Shown here in pieces: positions 18,059 through 27,612 of a DNA stretch of 64,000 nt. The stretch comes from JACCTU01 sp963737405 (lineage in GTDB: Bacteria > Actinomycetota > Thermoleophilia > Gaiellales > Gaiellaceae), in contig CAVTSL010000006.1 in the NCBI GenBank assembly GCA_963737405.1, positions 62,001 through 126,000 of the forward strand. The letters run 5' to 3'. Position 1 is the stretch's first letter. Each line of letters starts with the position of its first letter. Under the pieces are notes generated by a model. That model was given only the letters and a program-made list of their open reading frames with translations. It did no database searches and had not been told where the DNA came from. The position numbers and the translations under genes are program-made.

Positions 18059-18765
18059 CAGTCGAGCTGCGGGGCGTCTCGTTCGGGTACGGCGGTCCGC
18101 TGGTCCTGCGCGACGTCGACCTGGCGATCGAGCGAGCCGAGTTCGTCGCAATCGCCGGTCCGAACGGCGGTGGGAAGACGACACTCGTGCGGCTGATCCT
18201 CGGGCTCGAGGAACCGACGCAGGGCGAGGCGTTGCTGTTCGGCGAACGTGCCACGCGACTCTCGCAACGCTCGAGAATCGGGTACCTGGCGCAGCGGGCG
18301 CAGCTGGGAGTCGACGCGCCCGTGACCGTGCGTGAGGTGGTCTCGGCCGGCCGCGTCGCCGCCGGCGGGCTGATCGGCCGGGCGACGCGAGGCGATCGCA
18401 CGATCGTCGCCGAGGCGATCGAACGTGTCGGACTGGCCCCGCTCGCGGACCGTCCGATCAAGCGTCTGTCCGGTGGCCAGCAGCAGCGTGCGTTCATCGC
18501 GAAGGCGCTCGCGACCCAGCCGTCGCTGCTGGTCCTCGACGAGCCGACGACCGGCGTCGACGTCGAGGCCCAGGAGGCCCTCGCAGCGCTCCTCGACGAG
18601 CTGCATCGTCAGCTCGAAGTCACGGTCCTCTACGTCTCGCACGAGTTCGGTGCGGTCGAGCGTTTCGTGGAGCGACTGGTGCTCGTGCGCGGGACGATCG
18701 TCTTCGACGGAACTCCGAGCGACCTGCCGCAGATCTGGCACGACCCTTCGCACGCCCATGCTTGA
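18049..18765 (+). CDS. znuC: Zinc ABC transporter ATP-binding protein
   Basis: 238 aa. Walker A GPNGGGKTT, Q-loop YLAQRAQ, signature LSGGQQQRAFIAKAL, Walker B LLVLDEPTTG and switch His in YVSHE. All ABC ATPase elements are intact. The start ATG overlaps znuA and its stop overlaps the znuB start, consistent with a single transcription unit powering zinc uptake. Confidence 0.9.
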   Translation: MPLAVELRGVSFGYGGPLVLRDVDLAIERAEFVAIAGPNGGGKTTLVRLILGLEEPTQGEALLFGERATRLSQRSRIGYLAQRAQLGVDAPVTVREVVSAGRVAAGGLIGRATRGDRTIVAEAIERVGLAPLADRPIKRLSGGQQQRAFIAKALATQPSLLVLDEPTTGVDVEAQEALAALLDELHRQLEVTVLYVSHEFGAVERFVERLVLVRGTIVFDGTPSDLPQIWHDPSHAHA

Positions 18766-19555
18766 GCTCGAGTTCATGCGGCTCGCGCTCGCGACGGGTG
18801 CGGTGATCGGCGTGCTCGCTCCTGCCGTCGGCTTCTTCCTCGTCCAGCGCCGGCTCAGCCTGATCGGCGACGGAATCGGACACGTCGCGTTCGCAGGCGT
18901 CGCACTTGCCTACCTCGCGGATCTTCCGGTGATCGCCACCGCGCTCGCCGTCGCCATCGTCGGTGCGCTCGCGATCGAGTGGTTGCGCGCGAGCGGAACG
19001 GCGGCTGCCGATCAGGCGCTTGCCATCGTCTTCTACGTCGGCATCGCGGCGGGCGTCGTCGGCGTCTCGCTCGCGGGCGCGCTCGACGTCCAGCTCTTCT
19101 CGTTCCTGTTCGGTTCGATCCTGACGACGACGAGAACGGATTTCGTCACGGTCGCGCTGCTCGGGGCGGGCGCGCTCGTCATCATCGCCTTGCTCTATCG
19201 CGCGCTGGTCGCGGTCACGCTGGACGAGGAAGGCGCGCGCGTTGCCGGTGTGCCGGTCGCGGCCCTGAACGTGACGACCGCCGTGCTGGCGGCGTTGACG
19301 GTTGCGATCTCGATGCGAATCGTCGGCATCCTGCTGATCGCCGCGCTGATGGTGCTCCCGGTGATCGCCGCTTCCAGGCTCGCCTGGAGCATGCGCTCGA
19401 CGATCCTGCTGGCGATGGCGATCGGGCTGGGATCGGTGCTCTCCGGGCTGACTGGCGCCTACTACGGCGACCTTCCGCCCGGTGGGACGATCGTGCTCGT
19501 CGCGGCCGCCGCAGTCCTCGTCGCGGCCGCGGCCGGGCGCGTCATCCGCGCCTGA
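18758..19555 (+). CDS. znuB: Zinc ABC transporter permease
   Basis: 265 aa, about eight hydrophobic helices, of the ABC-3 metal permease family. Typical N-terminal motif GFFLVQRRLSLIGDGIGHVAFAG and C-terminal MRIVGILLIAALMVLPVIAA are present. ATG 18758 lies 8 bases before the end of znuC. Last gene of the zur operon; a short 90-bp gap with a possible CGACCG/CGGTCG hairpin separates it from the convergent polA. Confidence 0.9.
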   Translation: MLELEFMRLALATGAVIGVLAPAVGFFLVQRRLSLIGDGIGHVAFAGVALAYLADLPVIATALAVAIVGALAIEWLRASGTAAADQALAIVFYVGIAAGVVGVSLAGALDVQLFSFLFGSILTTTRTDFVTVALLGAGALVIIALLYRALVAVTLDEEGARVAGVPVAALNVTTAVLAALTVAISMRIVGILLIAALMVLPVIAASRLAWSMRSTILLAMAIGLGSVLSGLTGAYYGDLPPGGTIVLVAAAAVLVAAAAGRVIRA

Positions 19556-19644
19556 GCCGCCGTTCCGCTGACGACCGCGCTGGCCGCACTGCTCGCGCTG
19601 CGGCTACGACCGGACGCGGTCGGCGACGCTCACGCGCACGCCCA

Positions 19645-22230
19645 CTAGGACTTCGCCTCGTTCCAGTCCTCGCCCGCGCCGACGTCGACGGCGAGCGGCG
19701 GATCGAGCTCGAACGCCCCGATCATCTCGGCGCGCAGCAGCTCCTTGACCGCCCCGACCTCGCGCTCGGGGGCCTCGACGAGGAGCTCGTCGTGCACCTG
19801 CAGCACGAGCCGCGAGGCGCGTCCCTCCTCGCGGAGCCGCCGCTGGATCGCGACCATCGCGACCTTGATGATGTCCGCCGCAGTCCCCTGCATGACGGAG
19901 TTGACCGCGAGCCGCTCGCCGAGCGAGCGCGTCTGCCGGTTCGACGCGCGGATCTCCGGCACCGGCCGGCGGCGGCCGAACAGCGTCGTCACATAGCCGT
20001 CGCGCTTCGCCTGCTCGATCGTCCGCGCGATGAAGTCCTGCACGTAGGGGAAGCGCGCGAGGTACGCGTCGATGTACGCCTGCGCCTCGTCGCGCGGGAT
20101 CTCGAGGTTCTCGGACAGCCCGAACGACGAGATGCCGTAGATGATCCCGAAGTTGACCATCTTCGCGATGTTGCGCTCGTCCTTCGTGAGCGTCGCGGGG
20201 TCCTTGCCGAGCACCTCCGCCGCGGTGGTGGTGTGGATGTCCTCCCCGCGTGCGAACGACTCGCGCAGCTTCGGCTCGCCCGAGACGTGCGCGAGGATGC
20301 GCAGCTCGACCTGCGAGTAGTCCGCGGACACGAGCCGGTGCCCTGGCTCGGCGACGAACGCCGACCGGATCTCCCGACCGAGCTCGGTCCGGATCGGGAT
20401 CGCCTGGAGGTTCGGGTTCGACGTCGAGAGCCGTCCCGTCGAGGCGACGGCCTGGTTGAAGTGCGTGTGCAGCCGGCCGTCCTCGGGTGAGATGAGCGAC
20501 GGCAGCGGCTGGAGGTAGGTGTTGAGCAGCTTCGAGTACTCGCGCCACTCCTCGAGCACGCCGACGATCTCGTGCTCGTGGCGGATCGAGCGGAGGACGC
20601 GCGTGTCGGTCGAGTAGCCGGTCTTGCCCTTCCGACCGGGCGTGAGGCCGAGCTTCTCGAACAGGATCCGGCCGACCTGCTGGGTCGAGCCGAGCATGAA
20701 CTCCTCGCCGGCGAGCTCCTGCGCACGCGTCTCGAGCTCCTCGACGCGGTCCGCGAGCCGCGCCGTGATCTCGCCCATGCGGTACGTGTCGATCTTGATC
20801 CCGGCGTCCTCCATCGCCGCGAGGACGGCGGCGAGCGGGAGCTCGATGTGGTCGTAGAGGACCTCGCTGCCGCGCTCGCGGAGCCGCTCGCGGAGCACCG
20901 GCGCGAGCCGCCTCGCGGCCTCCGCATGGCGCACGAGCGCGGCGGTCTCCTCGTCGGTCGCGGGCTCGGGCAGCACCTCGAGCCCGTACTCCTGCGCGAG
21001 GTCGTCGATCTCGTACGCGGGGCGGCCGGGGTCGATCAGGTACGCGCCGAGCATCGTGTCCTCGGCCGGCGTCATCGTCAGGCGCGGCAGCGACTTGAAG
21101 TCGTGCGCGACGACCTGCGCGTCGCGGAGCCGGGCCTGCGCGACCGCGGGGTCGAACGCGCCGAGCACGACGCCGTCGGCCTGCGCGAGCGCGAAGCGGC
21201 CGTCGTCGACCGCGAGCGCGACGCGCTCCGTCGTCTCCGGCAGCTCGCCCTCGCGCCACACGACACCGGTGCCCTCCGGCCGCATCGTCGGCAGCGCGGG
21301 CACCGACTCGTCGAGCTGGTCGACGCGCCCGAGGAGGCCGCGGAACTCGAAGCGCCTGAACATCTCCTTCAGCTGCGACCGGTCGGGCGGCTGCAGCACG
21401 AGCTCGGCGGGGTCCGACCCCGCCCCCAGGTCGAGGTCGCGGCGCATCGTCGCGAGCTGCTTCGAGATCCGCGCCTGCTCGGCGTGCTCGGTGATGTTCT
21501 TCCGCCGCGCCGGCGTCAGCTCGTCGGCGTGCGCGATCACCTCCTCGAGCGAGCCGTACTGCTGGATCAGCTGGCCGGCGGTCTTGTCGCCGATCCCCGG
21601 GACGCCCGGGATGTTGTCGCTCGTGTCGCCCTTGAGGCCGATGAAGTCCGGGATCTGGTCGGGGCGGATGCCGTAGCGCGCCTCGACGCGCTCCGGCGTG
21701 TAGACGTTGACGTCCGCGACGCCGCGCGGGGTCATCATCAGGGTGACGTTGTCGGTGACGAGCTGGAACGCGTCGCGGTCGGTGGAGACGACCGTCGTCT
21801 TGATCCCCGCCTCGTCGGCGCGCGTCGCCAGCGTCGCGATCACGTCGTCGGCCTCCCAGCCCTCGAACTCGAGGTTCCGGTAGCCGAAGGCCTCGACGAT
21901 CGGCCGGAAGTACGGGAACTGCTCGCTCAGGAGGTCGGGCGTCGGCCGGCGCTCGGACTTGTACGTCTGGAGCTGCTCGAGCCGCTCGACGGGGCGGGTG
22001 TCCCAGGCCACCGCGACGCCCTTCGGACGGTAGTCCTGGAGCAGCTTGAAGAGCATGTTCGTGAAGCCGAGGAGCGCGTTCGTCGGGAAGCCCTCGGTCG
22101 TCGCGAGCTCCTCGGGCAGCGCGAAGAACGCCCGGTACGCGAGGTTGTTCCCGTCGACGAGGAAGAGCTCCGAGTCGCGCGCAGGGCCGTCGTCGAGCTG
22201 CAGCTCGGCTCCGGTGAGGGTCTTCGGCAT
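19645..22230 (-). CDS. polA: DNA polymerase I
   Basis: 861 aa. N-terminal 5'-3' exonuclease (LFLVDGNNLAYRAFFALP, FEGWEADDVIATLA, GLKGDTSDNIPGVPGIGDKT), a middle 3'-5' exonuclease-like domain and the polymerase with motif A DYSQVELRIL, motif B KMVNFGIIYGIS and motif C QVHDELLVEAP. In the middle domain the first catalytic strand reads VALAVDDG instead of an Asp-x-Glu motif, so proofreading is probably lost, as in several actinobacterial and Thermus Pol I enzymes. Used in Okazaki fragment maturation and repair. ATG 22230 is 10 bases after TACACT. Confidence 0.95.
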   Translation of the reverse strand: MPKTLTGAELQLDDGPARDSELFLVDGNNLAYRAFFALPEELATTEGFPTNALLGFTNMLFKLLQDYRPKGVAVAWDTRPVERLEQLQTYKSERRPTPDLLSEQFPYFRPIVEAFGYRNLEFEGWEADDVIATLATRADEAGIKTTVVSTDRDAFQLVTDNVTLMMTPRGVADVNVYTPERVEARYGIRPDQIPDFIGLKGDTSDNIPGVPGIGDKTAGQLIQQYGSLEEVIAHADELTPARRKNITEHAEQARISKQLATMRRDLDLGAGSDPAELVLQPPDRSQLKEMFRRFEFRGLLGRVDQLDESVPALPTMRPEGTGVVWREGELPETTERVALAVDDGRFALAQADGVVLGAFDPAVAQARLRDAQVVAHDFKSLPRLTMTPAEDTMLGAYLIDPGRPAYEIDDLAQEYGLEVLPEPATDEETAALVRHAEAARRLAPVLRERLRERGSEVLYDHIELPLAAVLAAMEDAGIKIDTYRMGEITARLADRVEELETRAQELAGEEFMLGSTQQVGRILFEKLGLTPGRKGKTGYSTDTRVLRSIRHEHEIVGVLEEWREYSKLLNTYLQPLPSLISPEDGRLHTHFNQAVASTGRLSTSNPNLQAIPIRTELGREIRSAFVAEPGHRLVSADYSQVELRILAHVSGEPKLRESFARGEDIHTTTAAEVLGKDPATLTKDERNIAKMVNFGIIYGISSFGLSENLEIPRDEAQAYIDAYLARFPYVQDFIARTIEQAKRDGYVTTLFGRRRPVPEIRASNRQTRSLGERLAVNSVMQGTAADIIKVAMVAIQRRLREEGRASRLVLQVHDELLVEAPEREVGAVKELLRAEMIGAFELDPPLAVDVGAGEDWNEAKS

Positions 22231-22270
22231 CCCACCGCCGAGTGTATGCGCCAGCGGGTTAACTCCTGCC

Positions 22271-23780
22271 GTGCCCCGCCTGCCGCTGCTCTCCGGGTCC
22301 GGTGTCACGGTTGTGAACGCGCCCGACGACGCGATCGTGCTCCGTCCGCACGCGCCGACCGAGGTCGTCGCGGACGTCGGCGCCGCGGTTGCGGAGGCGT
22401 TGCGGTTCCCACTCGAGGGCCCGCCGCTCGACGAGCTCGTGCGCGGCGCGGCACGCGTCACGATCGTCGTCGAGCTGCCCAGCCTGCCGATTCCCGGGGC
22501 GACGATCGACCCGCGGCAGGCCGCCGTCGAGGGGACGTCCGACGAGCTCGTGCGCGCGGGCGTGCCGAGCGAGGCGCAGACGCTCCTCGTCGCGGGCGGG
22601 CTCGCGAAGCGGCCGGGGCCCGGCGAGACGGGGCTGCTCGTCCGCCCCGAGTTCCGGCGGCGGTTCCGCGGGCGCGTCGTCGTCCACGACGTCGAGGATG
22701 CGGAGCTCGTCGACCTCGGCGCGGTCGGGAACGTGCCGCTTCGGGTCAACCGCGCTCTCGTCGACGCAGACGCCGTCGTCGTCGTGACCGCGGCCGAGAC
22801 GGTCGTGCACGGCGGGCCCGCCGCGCTCCTCGGCGCTGGAGGCGTGGATGCGCTGCGGGCAGCCGGCGCGTGGTCGCTGCTCGAGACCGCGGCCTCGCAG
22901 GGCTGGCAGCTCGGGGTCGCGCTCGAGCGGGCCCTCGCCGCGCGCGTCCCGGTGATGGGCGTCTCGATCGTGCTCAACCACCCGCGGCTCCTGGCTCCGA
23001 CCCTGCGCGACTACCCGTTCGAGATCGAGGCTGCCGAGCGGCTCGCGCGCTCGCCGCTGCGGCGGGCGTTCGGCTTCGTCCCGAGGCCGCTTGCGCGCGC
23101 GTGTGCTCCGGTCGTTCCGGCGCGAGCTGACCGCCGCCGCGGCGTTCGCGGGCCCGCCGGCGGTCGCGCACGCCGAGGCGCTCGTGCGCGCCATCGCGGC
23201 CCGGGAGGCGGTGATCGACGAGCCGGTCGACGCGCTCGTCGTGGGCATCCCTCAGTCCTCCGCGCACCTGCCGCGGGAGGCGCCCAACCCGCTGATGGCC
23301 GCGCACCTCGGCCTCGGCCTTGCGCTTCGCCTGTGGCGGGACGACTTCCCGGTCGCGGACGGCGGTACCGCGATCCTCCTGCACCCGCTGCGGCGCCGGT
23401 TCGTGCACCCCGGGCAGCAGCCCTACCGCGTGTTCTTCCAGGCGACCCGCTTCGGCCGCGAGCCGGACGACCTGCGCGACGCCGAGCGCGCGGCGGCGGC
23501 CGACCCGCGCGCGCTCGCCGCGTACCGCGAGGGCCGGGCGTGCCACCCGCAGCTCCCGTTCGCCGACTGGGCCGCGTGCCAGCCCGCGCTCGCCCGCCTC
23601 GGGGCGGTCCTCGTCGCCGGATGCCGCGACTCCGTCGCCGCCCGCCAGCTCGGGCTCGTCCCGACCCACGGCCTCGGCGCCGCGCTCGAGATGGCCCGCG
23701 GCCGCGGCGCGCGCCGGATCGGCGTGCTGCTCGCACCGCCGTACTTCCCGGTCCGGGTCGACTACTCCTCGCCGAGGTAG
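22271..23780 (+). CDS. LarA-like (DUF2088) protein, degenerate and frameshifted
   Basis: Reconstructed about 503 aa. The fold cues of the lactate racemase family are visible (RGAARVTIVVELPSLP, GVPSEAQTLLVAGG, VVVHDVEDAELVDLG, NRALVDADAVVVV), but the GTHRP-like catalytic motif reads GGLAKRPGPGE, so nickel-pincer racemase activity is doubtful. A two-base loss in a GC repeat at about 23088-23103 shifts the frame; restoring it gives continuous PLARARVLRSFRREL. GTG 22271 follows TTAACT by 6 bases. Function unknown. Confidence 0.6.
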
Positions 23781-24493
23781 GTCTTGCGGACCTGCTCGTT
23801 CTCGCGGAGCGCCTTCGCGTCGTCGGCGAGCGCGACGTGCCCCGTCTCGAGCACGTAGCCGCGGTTCGCGACGTCGAGCGCCATGAGCGCGTTCTGCTCG
23901 ACGAGCAGGATCGGCGTTCCCTGCTCGTTGATCTCGCGGATGATGTCGAAGATCCGCTCGACGAAGATCGGCGCGAGCCCCATCGAAGGCTCGTCGAGCA
24001 TCAGGAGCTTCGGCCGCGCCATCAGCGCGCGCCCGATCGCCACCATCTGCTGCTCCCCGCCCGAGAGCGTGCCGGCGGCCTGCGTCTTCCGCTCTGCCAG
24101 GCGAGGGAAGAGCGTGTAGACGCGTTCGAGGTCATCGCCGATCGCCTTGTCGCTCCGCGGCCGCTGGAAGGCGCCCATCTGGAGGTTCTCGAACACGCTC
24201 ATGCGCGGGAAGAGGCGCCGACCCTCCGGCGACTGCGCGATGCCCATCTTCACGATCGCGTGCGCCGGGGTCGACGTGATGTCGGTGCCCTGGAACGTGA
24301 TCGTCCCGCGCCGCGGCCGGTTGAGCCCGTTGATCGAGCGGAGCGTGGTCGACTTGCCGGCGCCGTTCGCGCCGATCAGCGTCACGATCTCGCCCTCGCG
24401 CACGTTGATCGAGATCCCCTTCAGCGCCTCGATCGCGCCGTAGTACGTGTGGACGTCGGTGACCTCGAGGATGACGCCGTCGGTCGCGCTCAT
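23762..24493 (-). CDS. livF: Branched-chain amino acid ABC transporter ATPase LivF
   Basis: 243 aa, the short LivF type. Walker A GANGAGKST, Q-loop IAQSPEGRRLFPRMSV (typical LivF), signature LSGGEQQMVAIGRAL, Walker B LLMLDEPSMGLAP and LVEQNAL switch. Start ATG overlaps the livG stop by 4 bases. Energises import with LivG. The 3' end overlaps the convergent LarA-like gene by 19 bp. Confidence 0.92.
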   Translation of the reverse strand: MSATDGVILEVTDVHTYYGAIEALKGISINVREGEIVTLIGANGAGKSTTLRSINGLNRPRRGTITFQGTDITSTPAHAIVKMGIAQSPEGRRLFPRMSVFENLQMGAFQRPRSDKAIGDDLERVYTLFPRLAERKTQAAGTLSGGEQQMVAIGRALMARPKLLMLDEPSMGLAPIFVERIFDIIREINEQGTPILLVEQNALMALDVANRGYVLETGHVALADDAKALRENEQVRKTYLGEE

Positions 24494-25266
24494 CCCGTCG
24501 TCGCCGCCCTGCCGAGGTACGCCTCGATCACACGCTCGTCCTTCTGCACGTCCTTCGGCGCGCCCTCGGCGATCTTCTCGCCGTAGTCGAGCACCGTCAC
24601 GCGGTCCGAGATGCCCATCACGACCTTCATGTCGTGCTCGATCATCAGCACGGTCAGCTTCTGCTCCGAGCGGAGCTTCGCGACGAAGGCGGTGAAGGCG
24701 GCCGTCTCCTGCGGGTTCATGCCGGCGGTCGGCTCGTCGAGCAGCAGGAGCTTCGGCTCGGTGGCGAGCGCGCGCGCCACCTCCAACCGTCGTTGGTCGC
24801 CGTACGAGAGGTTCCGCGCCCACTCCTCGCCGCTTCCCGTGAGGCTGCAGAACCGCAGGAGCTCGCGCGCGCGGTCGATCGCCTCCCGCTCCTGCCGCTT
24901 GATCTTGGGCGTGCGGAGAATCGTGCGGATGAACCCGCTCGACAGCCGCGAGTGCATGCCGACGAGGACGTTCTCGATCGCGGTCATCTGCTGGAAGAGG
25001 CGAATGTTCTGGAACGTGCGGCCGATGCCGAGCTGCGTGATCGCGTGCGGCGGCTTGCCCGTGACGTCGGTGCCGTCGAAGACGATCTGTCCGGCCGTCG
25101 GCTTGTAGACGCCGGTGAGCATGTTGAAGAACGTCGTCTTCCCGGCGCCGTTCGGGCCGATCAGGCTGACGATCGCGCCCTGCGGGATCGTGAAGTCGAC
25201 GTCGTTGACCGCGGTGAGGCCGCCGAACTCCTTGCGGACGTCGCTCGCGACGAGGAGGTCAGTCAT
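24490..25266 (-). CDS. livG: Branched-chain amino acid ABC transporter ATPase LivG
   Basis: 258 aa. Walker A GPNGAGKTT, LivG motif IGRTFQNIRLFQQMT, signature LSYGDQRRLEVARAL, Walker B LLLLDEPTAGMNP and switch MIEHDM, with the C-terminal LivG extension YGEKIAEG ... VIEAYLG. ATGA overlaps join it to livM and livF, so the three are translationally coupled. Confidence 0.93.
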   Translation of the reverse strand: MTDLLVASDVRKEFGGLTAVNDVDFTIPQGAIVSLIGPNGAGKTTFFNMLTGVYKPTAGQIVFDGTDVTGKPPHAITQLGIGRTFQNIRLFQQMTAIENVLVGMHSRLSSGFIRTILRTPKIKRQEREAIDRARELLRFCSLTGSGEEWARNLSYGDQRRLEVARALATEPKLLLLDEPTAGMNPQETAAFTAFVAKLRSEQKLTVLMIEHDMKVVMGISDRVTVLDYGEKIAEGAPKDVQKDERVIEAYLGRAATTG

Positions 25267-26468
25267 CGGCGCGGGTCCCGGTCCGTGTCGGCGCCCTCGA
25301 GCTGCACGTCGTAGAACGGCGTGTCGTGGACGCCTTCCTCCATCTCGCGTTTGTGGCGCCGCTCTGGGATCAACCCCGTCGGGCGGAAGAGCATCACGAT
25401 CACGATGATCAGGCCGTAGATGCCGAAGTTGTACTTCGGGACGTCTTCGATCCCGAGCTCCGTGCCGATCTTCGCGAGGCCTTCCTGGTCGAGGTACGAG
25501 AGGAAGAGGCCGCCGACGATCGCTCCCCAGACGCTCCCCATCCCACCGAGGATGACCATGCAGAGGATGAAGATCGAGAGGTTGAAGAAGAAGTCGCTCG
25601 GGAACGCCCCGCTCTTGAACGAGGCGTAGTAGGCGCCCGCGACGCCGCCGAAGAACGCGCCCGTCGCGTAGGCCCAGGTCTTCGTCCTCATGAGCGGGAC
25701 GCCCATCGCCGCCGCCGCGGTCTCGTCCTCGCGGATCGCGACCCACGCCCGGCCGAGGCGCGAGTCGCGCAGCCGCACCGAGACGAAGACGGTCAGCAGA
25801 AGCAGGACGAGGGCCGTGTAGAAGTAGAGCTCCGCCCGGTTCGTGGACTGCTGGTAGTTGGTCGGGAGCCCGACGGTGTCGTGGAGCGTCTCGCCGAACC
25901 CGATCGAGTCGATCGGCGAGATCCCGAAGGCGCCGTGCGTCAGGTCGAACCCCTTGATCGAGTCGGCGTTCCGCACGAACTGCGGGATGATCTCGCCGAA
26001 GCCGAGCGTGACGATCGCGAGGTAGTCGCCGCGAAGCCGAAGCGTCGGCAGGCCGATCGCGATCCCGACGAGCGCGGTGAAGGAGCCCGCCAGCAGCAGG
26101 ACGATCCAGAACGAGACATGAACCCCCGGGAGATCCGGACGGATTCCGACCGAGCCGAAGTGGAACGTCACCTGCTCGAACTGCTGTGAGGCGAGCCACG
26201 CCGCGGTGTATGCGCCCGCCGCGTAGAACGCGACGTACCCGAGATCGAGCAGTCCTGCGTAGCCGACGACGACGTTCAGCCCCACCGCCATCATCGTGAA
26301 CACGATCATGATCACGACCGTTCCGACGGCCGGGAAGAGCGTCCCGAGCAGCGGCAGGTCGTCGAGGTACGGCAGCAGCGTCGGATAGAGGACCGCGAAC
26401 ACGATGACCGTGACGGGCAGCAAGAGGCGCTGCACCGGCGCCGGGAGCGTGTCCATCCACTCACGCAC
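25263..26468 (-). CDS. livM: Branched-chain amino acid ABC transporter permease LivM
   Basis: 401 aa with about ten hydrophobic segments. Family motifs GYAGLLDLGYVAFYAAGAYT, RLRGDYLAIVTLGFGEI and GGMGSVWGAIVGG are present. The C-terminus has an extra soluble tail (KREMEEGVHDTPFYD...). GTG 26468 is used; an ATG at 26456 is an alternative start. Overlaps livH by 8 bp. Confidence 0.9.
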   Translation of the reverse strand: MREWMDTLPAPVQRLLLPVTVIVFAVLYPTLLPYLDDLPLLGTLFPAVGTVVIMIVFTMMAVGLNVVVGYAGLLDLGYVAFYAAGAYTAAWLASQQFEQVTFHFGSVGIRPDLPGVHVSFWIVLLLAGSFTALVGIAIGLPTLRLRGDYLAIVTLGFGEIIPQFVRNADSIKGFDLTHGAFGISPIDSIGFGETLHDTVGLPTNYQQSTNRAELYFYTALVLLLLTVFVSVRLRDSRLGRAWVAIREDETAAAAMGVPLMRTKTWAYATGAFFGGVAGAYYASFKSGAFPSDFFFNLSIFILCMVILGGMGSVWGAIVGGLFLSYLDQEGLAKIGTELGIEDVPKYNFGIYGLIIVIVMLFRPTGLIPERRHKREMEEGVHDTPFYDVQLEGADTDRDPRR

Positions 26469-27532
26469 CTTCGGGCGTCCTCTCTCCGAGCAGGCCCTCC
26501 GGCCTGAAGACGAGGGTGGCGATGAGAATCCCGAACACGAGCGAGCGGGTCCAGTCGCTCCCCGGGAAGTACAGCTCGAGCCCCTCGTTGAACTGCTCGA
26601 TCAGTCCGATCATCAGCGCGCCGAGCACGGCGCCGGCGAGGTTCCCGATCCCGCCGAGCACCGCCGCGGTGAACGCGATCAGTCCGATCTGGAAGCCGGT
26701 GTCGTACCGGATCGACGTGAAGTGGAGGAAGTAGAGGAGGCCGCCGGCACCGGCGAGTCCGCCGGCGAGCGCGAACGTGAACGAGATCGTGCGGTTGACG
26801 TTGATGCCCATCATCGCCGCCGCGTCCATGTCCTGCGAGGTGGCGCGCATCGCCTTGCCCTGCTTCGTCGAGCGCACGAGCCACGTCAGCGCGACCAGCA
26901 CGGGGATCGTCAGCAGCAGGACGCCGCACTTGTCCCACGGGAAGTGCACGCCTCCGATCGTGAACGCGTCCCGGTTCGGGATGAGCTTCTCCGTCGTCTG
27001 GAACTCGACGCCGTACCGGATCAGCCCGACGTCCTGGAGGATGAACGACATGCCGACGGCGGTGATCAGCGGCGCGAGCCGCGGCGCGTTCCGGAGTCGA
27101 CGGTACGCGACGAGCTCGATCCCCGTGTTCAGGGTCGACGCGAAGATCACCGCGACAACGAGCGCGACGGTGATCCCGAGTGCCGTCTCGCGCGGTGCTC
27201 GACCCCGCACCGAGGCCGAACCAGCTGATGATCACGCTGCTCGCGACGAGCCCGCCGAGCGCGAACACGTCGCCGTGCGCGAAGTTGATCAGCTGGAGGA
27301 TGCCGTAGACGAGCGTGTAGCCGAGTGCGACGAGCGCGTAGACCGCCCCGTTCGTCAGGCCGATGAACGCGACGTTGAAGAACTCGGCCGGGTCGTTGAC
27401 GAGGTTCGCGCCGAGCGCGAAGACGAGCAATCCGACGAAGAAGACCCCGAGCCAGCCGATGAACGTGCGCGGGATGAAGGCCCCGATGCTCGACCGGCCA
27501 GAACCTCTCTCGGTGCGCGCCGCATCAGCCAC
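26461..27532 (-). CDS. livH: Branched-chain amino acid ABC transporter permease LivH, one-base frameshift
   Basis: Reconstructed 356 aa. The N-terminal part holds an unusual 25-residue hydrophilic leader, an extra helix, then NGAVYALVALGYTLVYGILQLINFAHGD, the LivH signature in two parts. The rest lies in another frame (ITAVGMSFILQD, AAAMMGINVNRTISFTFALA, GGIGNLAGAVLGALMIGL). The switch is at a G run, 27203-27206; four Gs instead of three accounts for it. A homopolymer error is the simplest explanation, since neighbours are intact. Confidence 0.85.
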
Positions 27533-27553
27533 GTGTGTCGGAGAACCTAAACC

Positions 27554-27584
27554 GAAAAGAGGGAGGGCGGAAGGCCCTCCCTCT
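27554..27584 (-). terminator. Intrinsic terminator after livJ, inside the liv operon
   Basis: On the minus strand an 11-bp stem AGAGGGAGGGC, loop CTTCC and its complement are followed by TTTTCGGTTT. It sits 29 bp after the livJ stop and 22 bp before livH. Partial read-through would give much more binding protein than membrane components, the usual stoichiometry of binding-protein transporters. Confidence 0.8.
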
Positions 27585-27612
27585 CTTCAGTCCGATTTCG
27601 ATCAGGCGTCGA

